From Micavibrio_A sp040381535 (GTDB lineage: Bacteria; Pseudomonadota; Alphaproteobacteria; Micavibrionales; Micavibrionaceae), in NCBI GenBank assembly GCA_040381535.1, contig JBEIHF010000019.1:1-40689 (forward strand): DNA of 40,689 bases, in the 5' to 3' direction. A model generated the notes under the pieces. The model ran no database searches. It had not been told where the DNA came from and worked only from the letters and a program-made list of their open reading frames with translations. Positions 17,958 through 26,133 of the stretch are shown in pieces. The stretch's first letter is position 1. Each line of letters opens with the position of its first letter. The translations under genes and the position numbers were made by a program.

Positions 17958-18908
17958 ATGATCGTTGTATTCGGCTCTAACGTGCTCGACATCTTTTTCC
18001 ATCAGGCGGATTTGCCCCCGCATGATCAGGTAATATTTCTCGACAGGCATGATGAAGCCCCCGGCGGCAAAGGTGCCAATCAGGCTGTCGCCGCTGCGCG
18101 CGCAGGTTCGGTTGTAAAATTCTATGGTGCGCTGGGTGATGGCGGCCATGGTCGCCAGATGTATAAAAACCTCGCGGCTAACAATGTCGATGTGTCGGGC
18201 GTAAAAATGCTCAAAGACGTTCCGTCGGGCCTTGCCACCATCTTTATCAACGACCACGATGGCAAACACAAAATTGTCGTCTCTCAAGGCGCCAATCTTT
18301 TGGCAAAACAAGACACGATTCCGGATTCCGTTCTGACCAAAGATACGACCGTTCTGGTTCAGGGCGAATTGCCGATGAAGGAAACCGAGGCGTTGATCCT
18401 CCGTGCCAAGGCAAAAGGCTCCCGCACCGTTATGAATTTCGCGCCGGCAGACAAACCGCTCAGCGCCGAACTTTTGAAAAATCTCGACGTCATCATCCTG
18501 AACGAACACGAAGCCGATGCGGTCGGAAGAATGTTCAGCATGCAAACGCATGACAAAACCGCTTTCTCGCAGGAACTGCACAGCAATTTCAATCTTGTCA
18601 CGGTTGTCACCATGGGGGGCATAGGCTCGATCGTAACATCGAACGAAGGCACCTATATGGTTTCGCCTTTAAAAATCAAACCGATAGACACGGTCGGGGC
18701 AGGGGATGCCTATACCGGATACCTGACAGCCGCGCTGGATCAGGGAAAATCGCTGGAAGACGCCTTCAAAGAGGCTTCCGTGGCGGGTTCTCTGGCCTGT
18801 ACCAAGGTCGGGGCACAAACAGCCCTTCCCATGCGCGCCGAAGTAGATCAATATCTGGCTCAGATCAACATTACGCGCATTTCTGCTCCTGAGCAGAAAT
18901 TTGCATAA
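17958..18908 (+). CDS. PfkB-family sugar kinase, ribokinase-like
   Basis: ATP-dependent carbohydrate kinase of 316 residues. Family signature 1 appears as APGGKGANQAVAAARAG, and signature 2 as DTVGAGDAYTGYL with the catalytic aspartate of GAGD. The N-terminal VFGSNVLDIFF and the lid region fit ribokinase or fructokinase. The substrate could be ribose, fructose, or a pentulose made by one of the dehydrogenases; sequence alone does not decide. It has an AGGA ribosome site and sits third in the operon. A second, unrelated kinase (ROK family) follows two genes later, so the two kinases probably serve different sugars. Confidence 0.88.
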   Translation: MIVVFGSNVLDIFFHQADLPPHDQVIFLDRHDEAPGGKGANQAVAAARAGSVVKFYGALGDGGHGRQMYKNLAANNVDVSGVKMLKDVPSGLATIFINDHDGKHKIVVSQGANLLAKQDTIPDSVLTKDTTVLVQGELPMKETEALILRAKAKGSRTVMNFAPADKPLSAELLKNLDVIILNEHEADAVGRMFSMQTHDKTAFSQELHSNFNLVTVVTMGGIGSIVTSNEGTYMVSPLKIKPIDTVGAGDAYTGYLTAALDQGKSLEDAFKEASVAGSLACTKVGAQTALPMRAEVDQYLAQINITRISAPEQKFA

Positions 18909-18925
18909 AACTCTGACTGGGATAT

Positions 18926-19516
18926 ATGACCAAGTTCAACCTCGAATGGAATCCCCATTACGACTTCGAAAACCCCGATAACAAACGGGAAATTGAAGCC
19001 GTGGAATCGTATCGTCTCGAAGACGATTCTGCCGATTATGAATCGGGGCAGGATGTCGATTCTCCGTGGGGCAGCAACCATGTGATCGAGGCGCGCCATT
19101 CGGGCGGTGGCGATGTCTGTATCAAACAAATTACGGTCAAGCCGGGCTATATGCTTTCCTTGCAACGCCACCGCGGCCGCGCCGAATTATGGGACGTGCG
19201 CGACGGTATCCTAACCGTCATTTTAAACGGTGCTCGTTATGATGTGTATGCGGGCGGTTCTCTGTCCCTACCGCAAGGCTCTGTCCATTGTATGATCAAT
19301 TCTTCGGACGAACCCGTAACCGTCGTGGAAACACAAACGGGAATTTGCCGTGAGAAAGACAATATACGCCTTATCGATTCCAACAGCCGCCCCACATATC
19401 CCCTGACATCCGAAGTCGAATATCAATCCGCGAAACTATATGCGGATATTCAGGCCGAACACGTGGCGCGTTACGGCTTTGGCGACATGCCCCACAAAGC
19501 CCTGCTAAAGAAATAA
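18926..19516 (+). CDS. Cupin-type (type II) mannose-6-phosphate isomerase-like protein
   Basis: A 196-residue single-cupin protein. The central part WGSNHVIEA, then IKQITVKPGYMLSLQRHRGRAELWDVRDG, read in shorter pieces, matches the cupin domain of type II phosphomannose isomerases, where the H-R-H and E residues bind the metal (QRHRGRAELW); the second cupin motif is LPQGSVHCMIN. Bifunctional PMI/GMP enzymes have a nucleotidyltransferase domain before the cupin; it is absent here. The likely role is interconversion of fructose-6-phosphate and mannose-6-phosphate, fitting the fructokinase directly behind it. It is separated from that gene by a single base. Confidence 0.82.
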   Translation: MTKFNLEWNPHYDFENPDNKREIEAVESYRLEDDSADYESGQDVDSPWGSNHVIEARHSGGGDVCIKQITVKPGYMLSLQRHRGRAELWDVRDGILTVILNGARYDVYAGGSLSLPQGSVHCMINSSDEPVTVVETQTGICREKDNIRLIDSNSRPTYPLTSEVEYQSAKLYADIQAEHVARYGFGDMPHKALLKK

Positions 19517-19517
19517 C

Positions 19518-20528
19518 ATGGCCAAATTTTCCGTGCGCATCGGCATTGATTTTGGTGGCACAAAAACCGAAATTATCGCGCTGGATGCATCCAACGGCAA
19601 GGAACTCTTCCGCAAACGTATCAACACGGTCCGCGACGATTATGCGGCAAGCCTGCAATCCTTCAAAGAATTGATAGACGAAGCCGAAGAAAATATCGGC
19701 GCGAAAGCCACGATCGGTATGGGTATTCCCGGCTCCATATCGCTGGACACGGGGCTTGTTAAAAATTCCAATTCGCTTTGGATGAGCGGTAAGCCGATGA
19801 AAAAGGATCTGGAATCTTTGATGAACCGCGAAGTGCGTATCGAAAACGATGCCAATTGCTTTGCGGTGAGCGAGGCCACAGACGGCGCGGGGCAGGGTGC
19901 CAAGATTGTGTTCGGCGTCATCATCGGCACGGGCTGCGGCGGTGGTGTAGTGGTGAACGGTAAACTTGTGACAGGCCGTAATGGCATTGCGGGTGAATGG
20001 GGCCATAATCCGCTCCCTTATCCGCGCTGTTATGCGCCCGATGGTTTGCTCAACCTTTTTAAAATTCCCATCCAGCCGACGGACAAAAAAATTATCCTGA
20101 CGACGAAAAATAAAGACTGGGCGGAATATCCGGGTGAATATTGCTACTGTGGCAAACAATCTTGTCAGGAAACATGGATTTCAGGCACTGGATTTAAACG
20201 CGATTACGCGCGTGTGACGGGTGAGGAACTCAGCACGCATGATGTCATCGCGAACGCCAAAGCGGGCGAACCAAAGGCCGTGGCAGCGTATCAACGGTAT
20301 GCTGATCGTCTTGCGCGCGCTTTGTCCGTGGTTATGAATCTTTTTGATCCCGATGTAATCGTGCTGGGCGGGGGGATGAGCAATGTCGCGGCGTTATATG
20401 ACGACGTGCCAAGGCTATGGGGCCAATATGTGTTTTCCGATTTTGTACACACGAAACTGAAACCGCCGATCCACGGGGATTCATCGGGCGTACGCGGCGC
20501 TGCGTGGCTTTGGGACAAGAACGATTAG
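19518..20528 (+). CDS. mak: ROK-family fructokinase (Mak-like)
   Basis: Sugar kinase of 336 residues. Signatures: RIGIDFGGTKTEIIALD (phosphate-binding start), MGIPGSISLDTGLVKNSN, ENDANCFAVSEATDGAGQG, FGVIIGTGCGGGVVVNGK, GEWGHNPLP, the zinc motif CYCGKQSCQETWISGTGF, and DPDVIVLGGGMSN. The similarity to E. coli Mak (manno(fructo)kinase) as I remember it is very strong along the whole length, including the end GDSSGVRGAAWLW. The loop between GEWGHNPLPYP and the zinc motif is some 25-30 residues longer than in Mak. It is the last gene of the polyol operon, and its stop overlaps that of rnd by 4 bp. Confidence 0.92.
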   Translation: MAKFSVRIGIDFGGTKTEIIALDASNGKELFRKRINTVRDDYAASLQSFKELIDEAEENIGAKATIGMGIPGSISLDTGLVKNSNSLWMSGKPMKKDLESLMNREVRIENDANCFAVSEATDGAGQGAKIVFGVIIGTGCGGGVVVNGKLVTGRNGIAGEWGHNPLPYPRCYAPDGLLNLFKIPIQPTDKKIILTTKNKDWAEYPGEYCYCGKQSCQETWISGTGFKRDYARVTGEELSTHDVIANAKAGEPKAVAAYQRYADRLARALSVVMNLFDPDVIVLGGGMSNVAALYDDVPRLWGQYVFSDFVHTKLKPPIHGDSSGVRGAAWLWDKND

Positions 20529-21673
20529 ACTTCCACTTTTTTGACGCGGCCTTTTTCAAGGCGTAGGGCGATCTTCCCGCTCTTGAGATCGATCGCGTCT
20601 TTTCCGAACACTTCGAGCCTCCAGCCGTGCAGCGCGGCGATATCGGGATTGGCTTCTACGGCAAGCGTTTCCAGATCTTCTGAATCCGCCACCAGTTTTG
20701 CCGCGACATCCGCTTCGGAACAATTGATGCGCAAAAGCATCTTGAGCATTTCAAGCGTGCCTTGCGCCTGCTTGGGGAAGGGCTCTTTCCTGGTAACCTT
20801 GGGCCAGTTTTCGCGCGGGGAATCCAGCGCGGAGTTGATAATTTCCAAAACCTGTTTGCCCACTTTGCCGCGCGCTAGGTCGGAAGGAAGGCTTCTGATT
20901 TGTTGTAAAGAATCCTCATCGCGCGGCTTGTACATCGCGATATCGGCGATCGTTTCGTCCTTTAAAATTCGTGATCTGGGCACATCGCGACGCACGGCTT
21001 CTTCTTCGCGCCATGCGGCCAGGGCTTTCAACGCCATCAGCACGTCAGAGCGGTCGGAGCGCACCTTGATACGCTTCCATGATTCCTCGGGCGGGTTTTG
21101 ATATGTCCTCGGGGAATTCAAAATTTCCATCTCCTCGAACACCCATTGCTCGCGGCCTTTCTTGGCTAAACGCTCGTGTAACTTTTCGTACACGCCGCGC
21201 AGATACACGACATCGTCGAGCGCATAACGGATCTGTTTAGGGGATAACGGTCTACGTGACCAATCTGTAAACTGTGCGTTCTTTTCCAGTTCCTGTCCTG
21301 TTAGCTCACGCACTAATGCGTTATACGCTACTTGATCGCCAAATCCGCATACCATTGCTGCGACTTGCGTGTCGTAAATTGGGGAGGGGAGCACTTTGTA
21401 AAGATGGTAAAAAATCTCCAGATCCTGACGTGCGGCATGGAAAACTTTTAGAACATTTTTATTTGCCATCAAATCGCGTACGGGCGCCCAATCCAGCCCT
21501 TCGATAAACGGGTCTATCGCGGCGGCATCTACCGTGGGCCCGGCCATCTGGAGAAGGCAGAGCTTGGGGAAATAGGTTTTATCGCGCAAAAACTCGGTAT
21601 CGATGGCGAGGTATTGCCCTTTGGAAAGATCGGCGCAAAGCTGGTTAAGCTGCTCTTGAGTCTGAATAATCAT
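20525..21673 (-). CDS. rnd: Ribonuclease D
   Basis: 3'-5' exoribonuclease in tRNA maturation, 382 residues. The DEDDy exonuclease motifs are complete: AIDTEFLRDKTYFP (Exo I), VFHAARQDLEIF (Exo II) and the Exo III IRYALDDVVYLRGVY with its tyrosine. One HRDC-type helical domain follows (about residues 210-290), then a second, weaker helical region. It starts at ATG 21673 and converges on the fructokinase gene, overlapping its stop codon. No partner gene is coupled. Confidence 0.96.
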   Translation of the reverse strand: MIIQTQEQLNQLCADLSKGQYLAIDTEFLRDKTYFPKLCLLQMAGPTVDAAAIDPFIEGLDWAPVRDLMANKNVLKVFHAARQDLEIFYHLYKVLPSPIYDTQVAAMVCGFGDQVAYNALVRELTGQELEKNAQFTDWSRRPLSPKQIRYALDDVVYLRGVYEKLHERLAKKGREQWVFEEMEILNSPRTYQNPPEESWKRIKVRSDRSDVLMALKALAAWREEEAVRRDVPRSRILKDETIADIAMYKPRDEDSLQQIRSLPSDLARGKVGKQVLEIINSALDSPRENWPKVTRKEPFPKQAQGTLEMLKMLLRINCSEADVAAKLVADSEDLETLAVEANPDIAALHGWRLEVFGKDAIDLKSGKIALRLEKGRVKKVEV

Positions 21674-21744
21674 GCTTTTGGTTTAAAGGCTCAAAAGGTT
21701 AAGGGGAAGGGGGGATATGAAATGGCCCACCGAAGTGCCAATTA

Positions 21745-21771
21745 TTGACATAACTATATGCTTATGATACT
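21745..21771 (+). promoter_or_regulatory. Candidate promoter placed close to the start codon (possible leaderless gene)
   Basis: A perfect TTGACA (21745-21750) is followed after 15 bp by GATACT (21766-21771), a weak -10. The predicted start site falls within a few bases of the ATG at 21775/21781, and no ribosome site is visible, so translation may be leaderless. Eye-based call. Confidence 0.35.
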
Positions 21772-21774
21772 TAA

Positions 21775-22278
21775 ATGCCCATGAAAACCGCCAAAATGTT
21801 AATAGCTTCCGCCGCTTTTCTGGCCGCTGCCGCACCCGCGCTGTCGCAAACCGATCCCGATGCGAAACTGAAACGCTGCGCTGCAGAGGCGATGGATATC
21901 CATGCTCCGGAACATGCGAAAATCACTACGCGTTTCTATGTCAACGCCATTCCGCCCACGGACAATATTTTCTACCTGTACAGACAGGGTGATCACATCG
22001 AAGAAGGACGCATTTCCATCGCAAAGGGTAAGAGCGGCCCCGCAACCTTGAACATTTACATTAGCACCGTCCGCACCGCGGGTTTTTACGGCATGAATTC
22101 ACCGCGCGATGCGTCCAGCAGTTTCAACGCTGACAAAGGTGACATCTACAAACTGACCCAACAAACCACCGTCACGCTCGATGGCGGCGAAAAATATTCA
22201 GATACGGTGCGCGTGCGCGCCAAAAATATTTTTGAAGAAATCAAAAAATGCACGAAGCCAGAACCAAAATTAGGCTGA
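21775..22278 (+). CDS. Small exported protein of unknown function
   Basis: A 167-residue protein with a clear signal peptide (positively charged start, core MLIASAAFLAAAAPALS, cleavage before QTDPD). I do not recognise the mature domain. It starts with DPDAKLKRCAAEAMDIHAPE and has two cysteines in the mature chain, one near each end (the RCAAE and KKCTKPE segments), which could form a disulfide. The first 26 mature residues are clearly similar to those of the protein at 22883, so the two are paralogues. The ATG at 21781 is an equally good start. Periplasmic location is inferred. Confidence 0.72.
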   Translation: MPMKTAKMLIASAAFLAAAAPALSQTDPDAKLKRCAAEAMDIHAPEHAKITTRFYVNAIPPTDNIFYLYRQGDHIEEGRISIAKGKSGPATLNIYISTVRTAGFYGMNSPRDASSSFNADKGDIYKLTQQTTVTLDGGEKYSDTVRVRAKNIFEEIKKCTKPEPKLG

Positions 22279-22279
22279 T

Positions 22280-22744
22280 ATGAAACACTCTCTCACCAAT
22301 ACGCGCGGCCCCGCACTCGCTTTGGCATTCGCGCAAAACGCGCAAGCATAACCCTCAGCTATGCCTATCCATACATCACCTTTCATCTATCTCACGCCCG
22401 ATGAATTGCCACGCTATGCGAAATACGCCGTGAGCTATGCGAAGGCGGCGACGCCTTCCAATTATGAGCTCGAGATAACGAAATATCTGCTTAAAAGACA
22501 CAATGTTTATTCTTACTGGGCGCACGTAGGAAAATACCGCGAAGACGGATTCGAAGGTCTTGTACTTACCTGGAGAGAAAAAGACGGCAAGCCATTCGGT
22601 GGAAATTGGGATATCGAATTCGCTTCCGAAACTTTCCCCGCGAAAGGAAAAGATTATTACACGCACGAAATCTGCTTTGTGAAAGGTGAACTCGGCGGCA
22701 TCATCGGCAAGCTTGAGGGCCAATATGCGGAAAGCCGCAAGTAG
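22280..22744 (+). pseudogene. Small ORF of unknown function, with a signal-peptide-like sequence upstream cut by an in-frame stop
   Basis: The open frame 22361-22744 codes for 127 residues of unknown family, rich in aromatic residues (VYSYWAHVGKYREDGFEG, GGNWDIEF). In the same frame, 22280-22348 reads MKHSLTNTRG followed by PALALAFAQNAQA, which resembles a short signal peptide, but TAA at 22349-22351 separates it from the body by three further codons. Either a nonsense change silenced a secreted protein, or the 127-residue ORF is translated on its own from ATG 22361, which has no ribosome site. The upstream ATG is one base after the preceding stop, as expected for a coupled gene. The status as pseudogene is a judgement. 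Confidence 0.45.
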
Positions 22745-22771
22745 GACGGCCCCGCCTTAGAACATTTCCCG

Positions 22772-22822
22772 GCGCAGGTCCAACGCGTCTATATCGCAAT
22801 TTTGGACAATTGCGACCTGCGC
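22772..22822. repeat. Nested inverted repeats in a gene-free gap
   Basis: An outer pair GCGCAGGTC (22772-22780) and GACCTGCGC (22814-22822) is exact. An inner pair TCGCAATT (22794-22801) and AATTGCGA (22808-22815) with a 6-base loop is also exact and shares two bases with the outer right arm, so the two hairpins compete. No T tract follows. It lies in the 138-bp gap between two small accessory genes. Confidence 0.6.
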
Positions 22823-22882
22823 TACTGATTAGTTAATTTCCAAAATTTGCATAATACAACCTTTTTTTGTTATGGTTGGGTT

Positions 22883-23395
22883 ATGGATTTTGAAAAACTC
22901 TTAAGAGATACAAGCAACGGTGTTTTAGCCTTTATTTTTCAAGGCAAGGCACAAGGACAAACGGCTGATCCTGATGCGCAACTGAAAAACTGTGCGGCAG
23001 AAGTGATACACGAGCAAGCACCAGTCGGCGCTAAAATCTCCCGCGAACGCCATCCTTATTTTGGTGATGTGTTTGGGTATTTAGCCACAGGACCAGGAAA
23101 AGATTTTTCGACGGGAGCCATATTCATTCTGCCTGGCAATGGCGGCCCGGGTAGCTTGTTCACGCAATCTTTGCAAGACGATGGCCGACATGGTTCTATA
23201 GTAGGCCTGGAAGCAGATAAAAGATATCTCGAAAGACCCGCCCGTTCGTTATCGTCGATATTGTATCCGTTAGTGAATAAGCCCGATATGTTGGACGGCA
23301 GACATAATGCCTTAAGAGCAGCCGGTCAAAAAACCTCGAGCAGACTTCTGGACGGAATGCGCCATTGCATGGCGGGCGGCCCTTTGATCAGCTAA
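22883..23395 (+). CDS. Small protein paralogous to the one at 21775, without a clear signal peptide
   Basis: A 170-residue protein if started at ATG 22883 (MDFEKLL); a TTG at 22847 would add 12 residues. The segment QTADPDAQLKNCAAEVIHEQ lines up with QTDPDAKLKRCAAEAMDIHA of the protein at 21775, and the glycine-rich middle also matches loosely. Unlike that protein its N-terminus has charged residues and only a weak hydrophobic stretch (VLAFIF), so export is doubtful. Two cysteines again lie near the two ends. Function unknown. Being next to its paralogue points to tandem duplication followed by divergence of the N-terminus. Confidence 0.6.
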   Translation: MDFEKLLRDTSNGVLAFIFQGKAQGQTADPDAQLKNCAAEVIHEQAPVGAKISRERHPYFGDVFGYLATGPGKDFSTGAIFILPGNGGPGSLFTQSLQDDGRHGSIVGLEADKRYLERPARSLSSILYPLVNKPDMLDGRHNALRAAGQKTSSRLLDGMRHCMAGGPLIS

Positions 23396-23432
23396 ACCCG
23401 CCGAAAGGCTGGAATTCCGTAGCTTTTCCCCT

Positions 23433-23461
23433 TTGCCAAAGCTTTCCCAACCTTGTATAAA
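23433..23461 (+). promoter_or_regulatory. Sigma70-type promoter of aspS
   Basis: TTGCCA (23433-23438), 17 bp, TATAAA (23456-23461). The predicted transcription start is near 23468, about 22 nt before the ATG, leaving a short leader that contains the AAAGGG ribosome site. Confidence 0.6.
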
Positions 23462-23489
23462 ATCCTTTGCTTACAAAGGGTTTTAAAAC

Positions 23490-25274
23490 ATGCATCTTTA
23501 CAGAACGCACAAATGCGGCGAACTTCGTAAATCGGACATAGGCAAGACGGTGAAACTGTCTGGATGGGTCCATCGCAAACGCGATCATGGCGGCGTTCTG
23601 TTCATAGATTTGCGCGATACCTACGGCCTGACCCAGATTGTCGCACAGGGCAATGCGGACCTCGAACGCGTCCGCGGCGAATCCGTCATCACGATCGAGG
23701 GCGAAGTGGTTGCCAGAGCCGAAGGCACGACCAACGCGAAAATGCCCACGGGCGATATCGAGGTCGTGGCGAAATCCGTCACCGTCCAATCCAACGCCGA
23801 TGTCATTCCGTTTCAGGTGGCCGAAGAAGATGGCGCGGGCGAAGAAGTACGCCTCAAATACCGTTATCTCGATCTGCGCCGCGAAGGGATGCATTCCCGC
23901 GTGCGCCTTCGTAACAACGTCATCGCCGCCATGCGCCGCCGCATGTGGGCCGAAGGGTTTCAGGAATTCAACACACCGATTTTGACAGCAAGCTCCCCTG
24001 AAGGCGCGCGCGATTATTTGGTTCCATCGCGTCTGCACCCTGGTAAATTCTACGCACTGCCGCAAGCGCCGCAGCAATTCAAGCAACTCCTGATGATGTC
24101 GGGCTTTGATCGCTACTTCCAGATCGCGCCGTGTTTCCGCGATGAAGATGGACGCGCCGACCGCTTGGCCGAATTCTACCAATTGGACGTTGAGATGTCG
24201 TTCGTGCAACAAGAAGACGTGTTCGAAGTCATGACCAATGTCGTCAAAGGCATCTTCGAAGAATTCGCGGATTTTACAGGCACCAAACACCGCGTCGAAT
24301 TCCTGCCGAACATGAAATACGGCGACGCGATGGAAAAATACGGCTCGGACAAGCCTGACCTTAGAAACCCACTCATTGTCACCGACGTGACAGAAGTGTT
24401 CAAACGCGATGATGTCACCTTCAACGCGTTCAAAGGCGTGATCGCGAAGGGCGGCGTGGTGAAATGCATCCGCGCGCCGAAGGTTGCGGACCGTCCCCGT
24501 TCCTTCTTCGACAAACTCAATGACTGGGCACGCGGCGAAGGCGCGGTGGGCCTCGGCTACATCACGTTCAAGGATGGCGCGGGAGCTGGGCCTATCGCGA
24601 AATTCGTCCCCGCCGAAGCGCAAGCCATACTCAACAAAACCGCAGGGATGGAAGAGGGTGACGCTATATTCTTCGTGTGCGACATGCCAGAAAAGGCCGC
24701 AAAATTCGCGGGCCGCGCACGTGACCGCATCTGCGATGACATGGGTATCCGCGAAACAGGCATTTATAAACTTTTCTGGATCGTCGATTTCCCGATGTTT
24801 GAGCTGGACGAGAAAACCGGTAAGGTGGATTTCTCCCACAACCCGTTCTCCATGCCCCAGGGCGGGCTTGAGGCTCTGAACGGCCCCGATCCATTGAAAG
24901 TCATGGCCACGCAATATGACTGCGTGTGCAACGGCTATGAATTATGCTCGGGTGGTATTCGTAACCACAAACCCGAAATCATGGAAAAAGCGTTCGCGAT
25001 TGCGGGCTACCCCAAAGAAGTGCTGGAGAAAAAATTCGGCGGCATGCTGAATGCGTTTCGTTACGGCGCGCCGCCTCACGGTGGCTGCGCGTTCGGTGTG
25101 GACCGCATCGTGATGCTACTGGCGAATGAACCGAACCTGCGCGAAGTCTATGCCTTCGTGATGAACGGCCAATACGAAGACCCGATGATGAACGCGCCGT
25201 CGGATATCACCGAGGCACAATTGAAAGACCTGCACTTGAAACTTAATCTGCCAAAGAAAGTAGAGGCCGCCTGA
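23490..25274 (+). CDS. aspS: Aspartyl-tRNA synthetase
   Basis: Class IIb synthetase, 594 residues, the usual bacterial length. N-terminal OB-fold anticodon-binding domain (VKLSGWVHRKRDHGGVLFID), motif 1 region (FQEFNTPILTASSPEGARDY), motif 2 in FQIAPCFRDEDGRADR followed by EFYQLDVEMSF, the bacterial insertion GAD domain in the middle, and motif 3 in APPHGGCAFGVDRIVMLL. Many alphaproteobacteria have a non-discriminating form that also charges tRNA-Asn; nothing in the window settles this. The ATG follows ACAAAGGG. Its stop TGA overlaps the ATG of a short ORF. Confidence 0.97.
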   Translation: MHLYRTHKCGELRKSDIGKTVKLSGWVHRKRDHGGVLFIDLRDTYGLTQIVAQGNADLERVRGESVITIEGEVVARAEGTTNAKMPTGDIEVVAKSVTVQSNADVIPFQVAEEDGAGEEVRLKYRYLDLRREGMHSRVRLRNNVIAAMRRRMWAEGFQEFNTPILTASSPEGARDYLVPSRLHPGKFYALPQAPQQFKQLLMMSGFDRYFQIAPCFRDEDGRADRLAEFYQLDVEMSFVQQEDVFEVMTNVVKGIFEEFADFTGTKHRVEFLPNMKYGDAMEKYGSDKPDLRNPLIVTDVTEVFKRDDVTFNAFKGVIAKGGVVKCIRAPKVADRPRSFFDKLNDWARGEGAVGLGYITFKDGAGAGPIAKFVPAEAQAILNKTAGMEEGDAIFFVCDMPEKAAKFAGRARDRICDDMGIRETGIYKLFWIVDFPMFELDEKTGKVDFSHNPFSMPQGGLEALNGPDPLKVMATQYDCVCNGYELCSGGIRNHKPEIMEKAFAIAGYPKEVLEKKFGGMLNAFRYGAPPHGGCAFGVDRIVMLLANEPNLREVYAFVMNGQYEDPMMNAPSDITEAQLKDLHLKLNLPKKVEAA

Positions 25275-25441
25275 TGCCCGAACATTTTAAAAACCGCACA
25301 CCGGATGAACGCCTATATATTCTCGAAGAGCAAATGATCAAGGTGAATAAAATGCTACGGCCCGACGGGTTTCTTGAGAACCAAGTCGTGGAATATGAGC
25401 GCCGTATAGCCGCGCTCGAGGCGGAAATAGCGATCTTGTAG
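25274..25441 (+). CDS. Short charged ORF translationally coupled to aspS
   Basis: A 55-residue ORF that starts inside the aspS stop codon (TGATG). It is rich in Glu, Lys, Arg and Leu, with no membrane segment; the second half (ENQVVEYERRIAALEAEIA) looks like a short coiled coil. I recognise no family. The one-base overlap, the codon use like that of aspS and the helix pattern argue that it is real. The role is unknown. Confidence 0.6.
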   Translation: MPEHFKNRTPDERLYILEEQMIKVNKMLRPDGFLENQVVEYERRIAALEAEIAIL

Positions 25442-25455
25442 CAAGGCAAAGCGGC

Positions 25456-26110
25456 TTAACGATAAACTTGTTCCGGCGGCGGTCCTTTCAACCGCCCCAG
25501 CTGTGCGTGGAGCAGCACGTATTCTTTGAACAGCGTCGTGTTTTGCGTTTCCGGCGGTTTTATTTCGGGCAATGAAGTTTCAAGTGCGTATGTATAATTT
25601 CCTGCAGTCGTTTGGAATGTATAACCGAGGCTCTCCACCGTCGCTTTTCTAGCCGTAAGGCAATTGTTACAGGCGCTAAAGATCAGGGCCTGTTCATGCA
25701 CATGGAATGCTGCGCGGCAAGTATTGTTCTATATGCCGAGCATGCGATCGGGCGTGCCTTCGTCATACTTCACCGTAAAATACTGTGACAGATCACGGAT
25801 GTTTTTTGTAAGTTTTGGCAACAAGGATAGACGGCTTTTGCGTGCCAATAAAATTATGCGGCGTATAATGGAGATCATCTATCACATGCGGTTTTGACGG
25901 GTCCGTTTCATCAACGAGTATAACAACGCAATGAAACCTGTTTTCGTTCTTAGGATCTTTTTGCTCCAAAGAACGTAAGGTCTATACGCTTTGTGGGTGG
26001 GGATCGGAATCCGTCAATAAATCCTCAATCGTTGTCTTGCAAAAACAGTACAGGAAAATCCCTTTAACCTTCAAATTTGCCCGTAGTACCAAGGTCTTCT
26101 TGACAAAAAT
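25456..26110 (-). pseudogene. Degraded gene of unknown function
   Basis: Only the last 81 codons (25456-25701) are open from a Met, but coding-like sequence continues upstream on the minus strand in broken frames. A TAG at 25729-25731 interrupts GI-stop-NNTCRAAFHVHEQ, where TGG would restore the frame. Upstream of it DLSQYFTVKYDEGTPDRMLG reads on, then a one-base shift is needed at the six-A run (25802-25807) to join FIGTQKPSILVAKTYKK. Another TAG lies at 25982-25984. Before that, segments such as KTTIEDLLTDSDPHPQ and, in another frame, GYFCQEDLGTTGKFEG look coding. The several independent lesions make sequencing error an unlikely explanation. The original family is not recognised. Confidence 0.7.
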
Positions 26111-26133
26111 AGCCGAATTTCTATGCTTTTCGC

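Noticed and set aside
23388..24914. Long antisense open frame (508 codons) over aspS
   Set aside because: It mirrors the codon bias of aspS, has no family-like motifs, and aspS is certain. Treated as a shadow.
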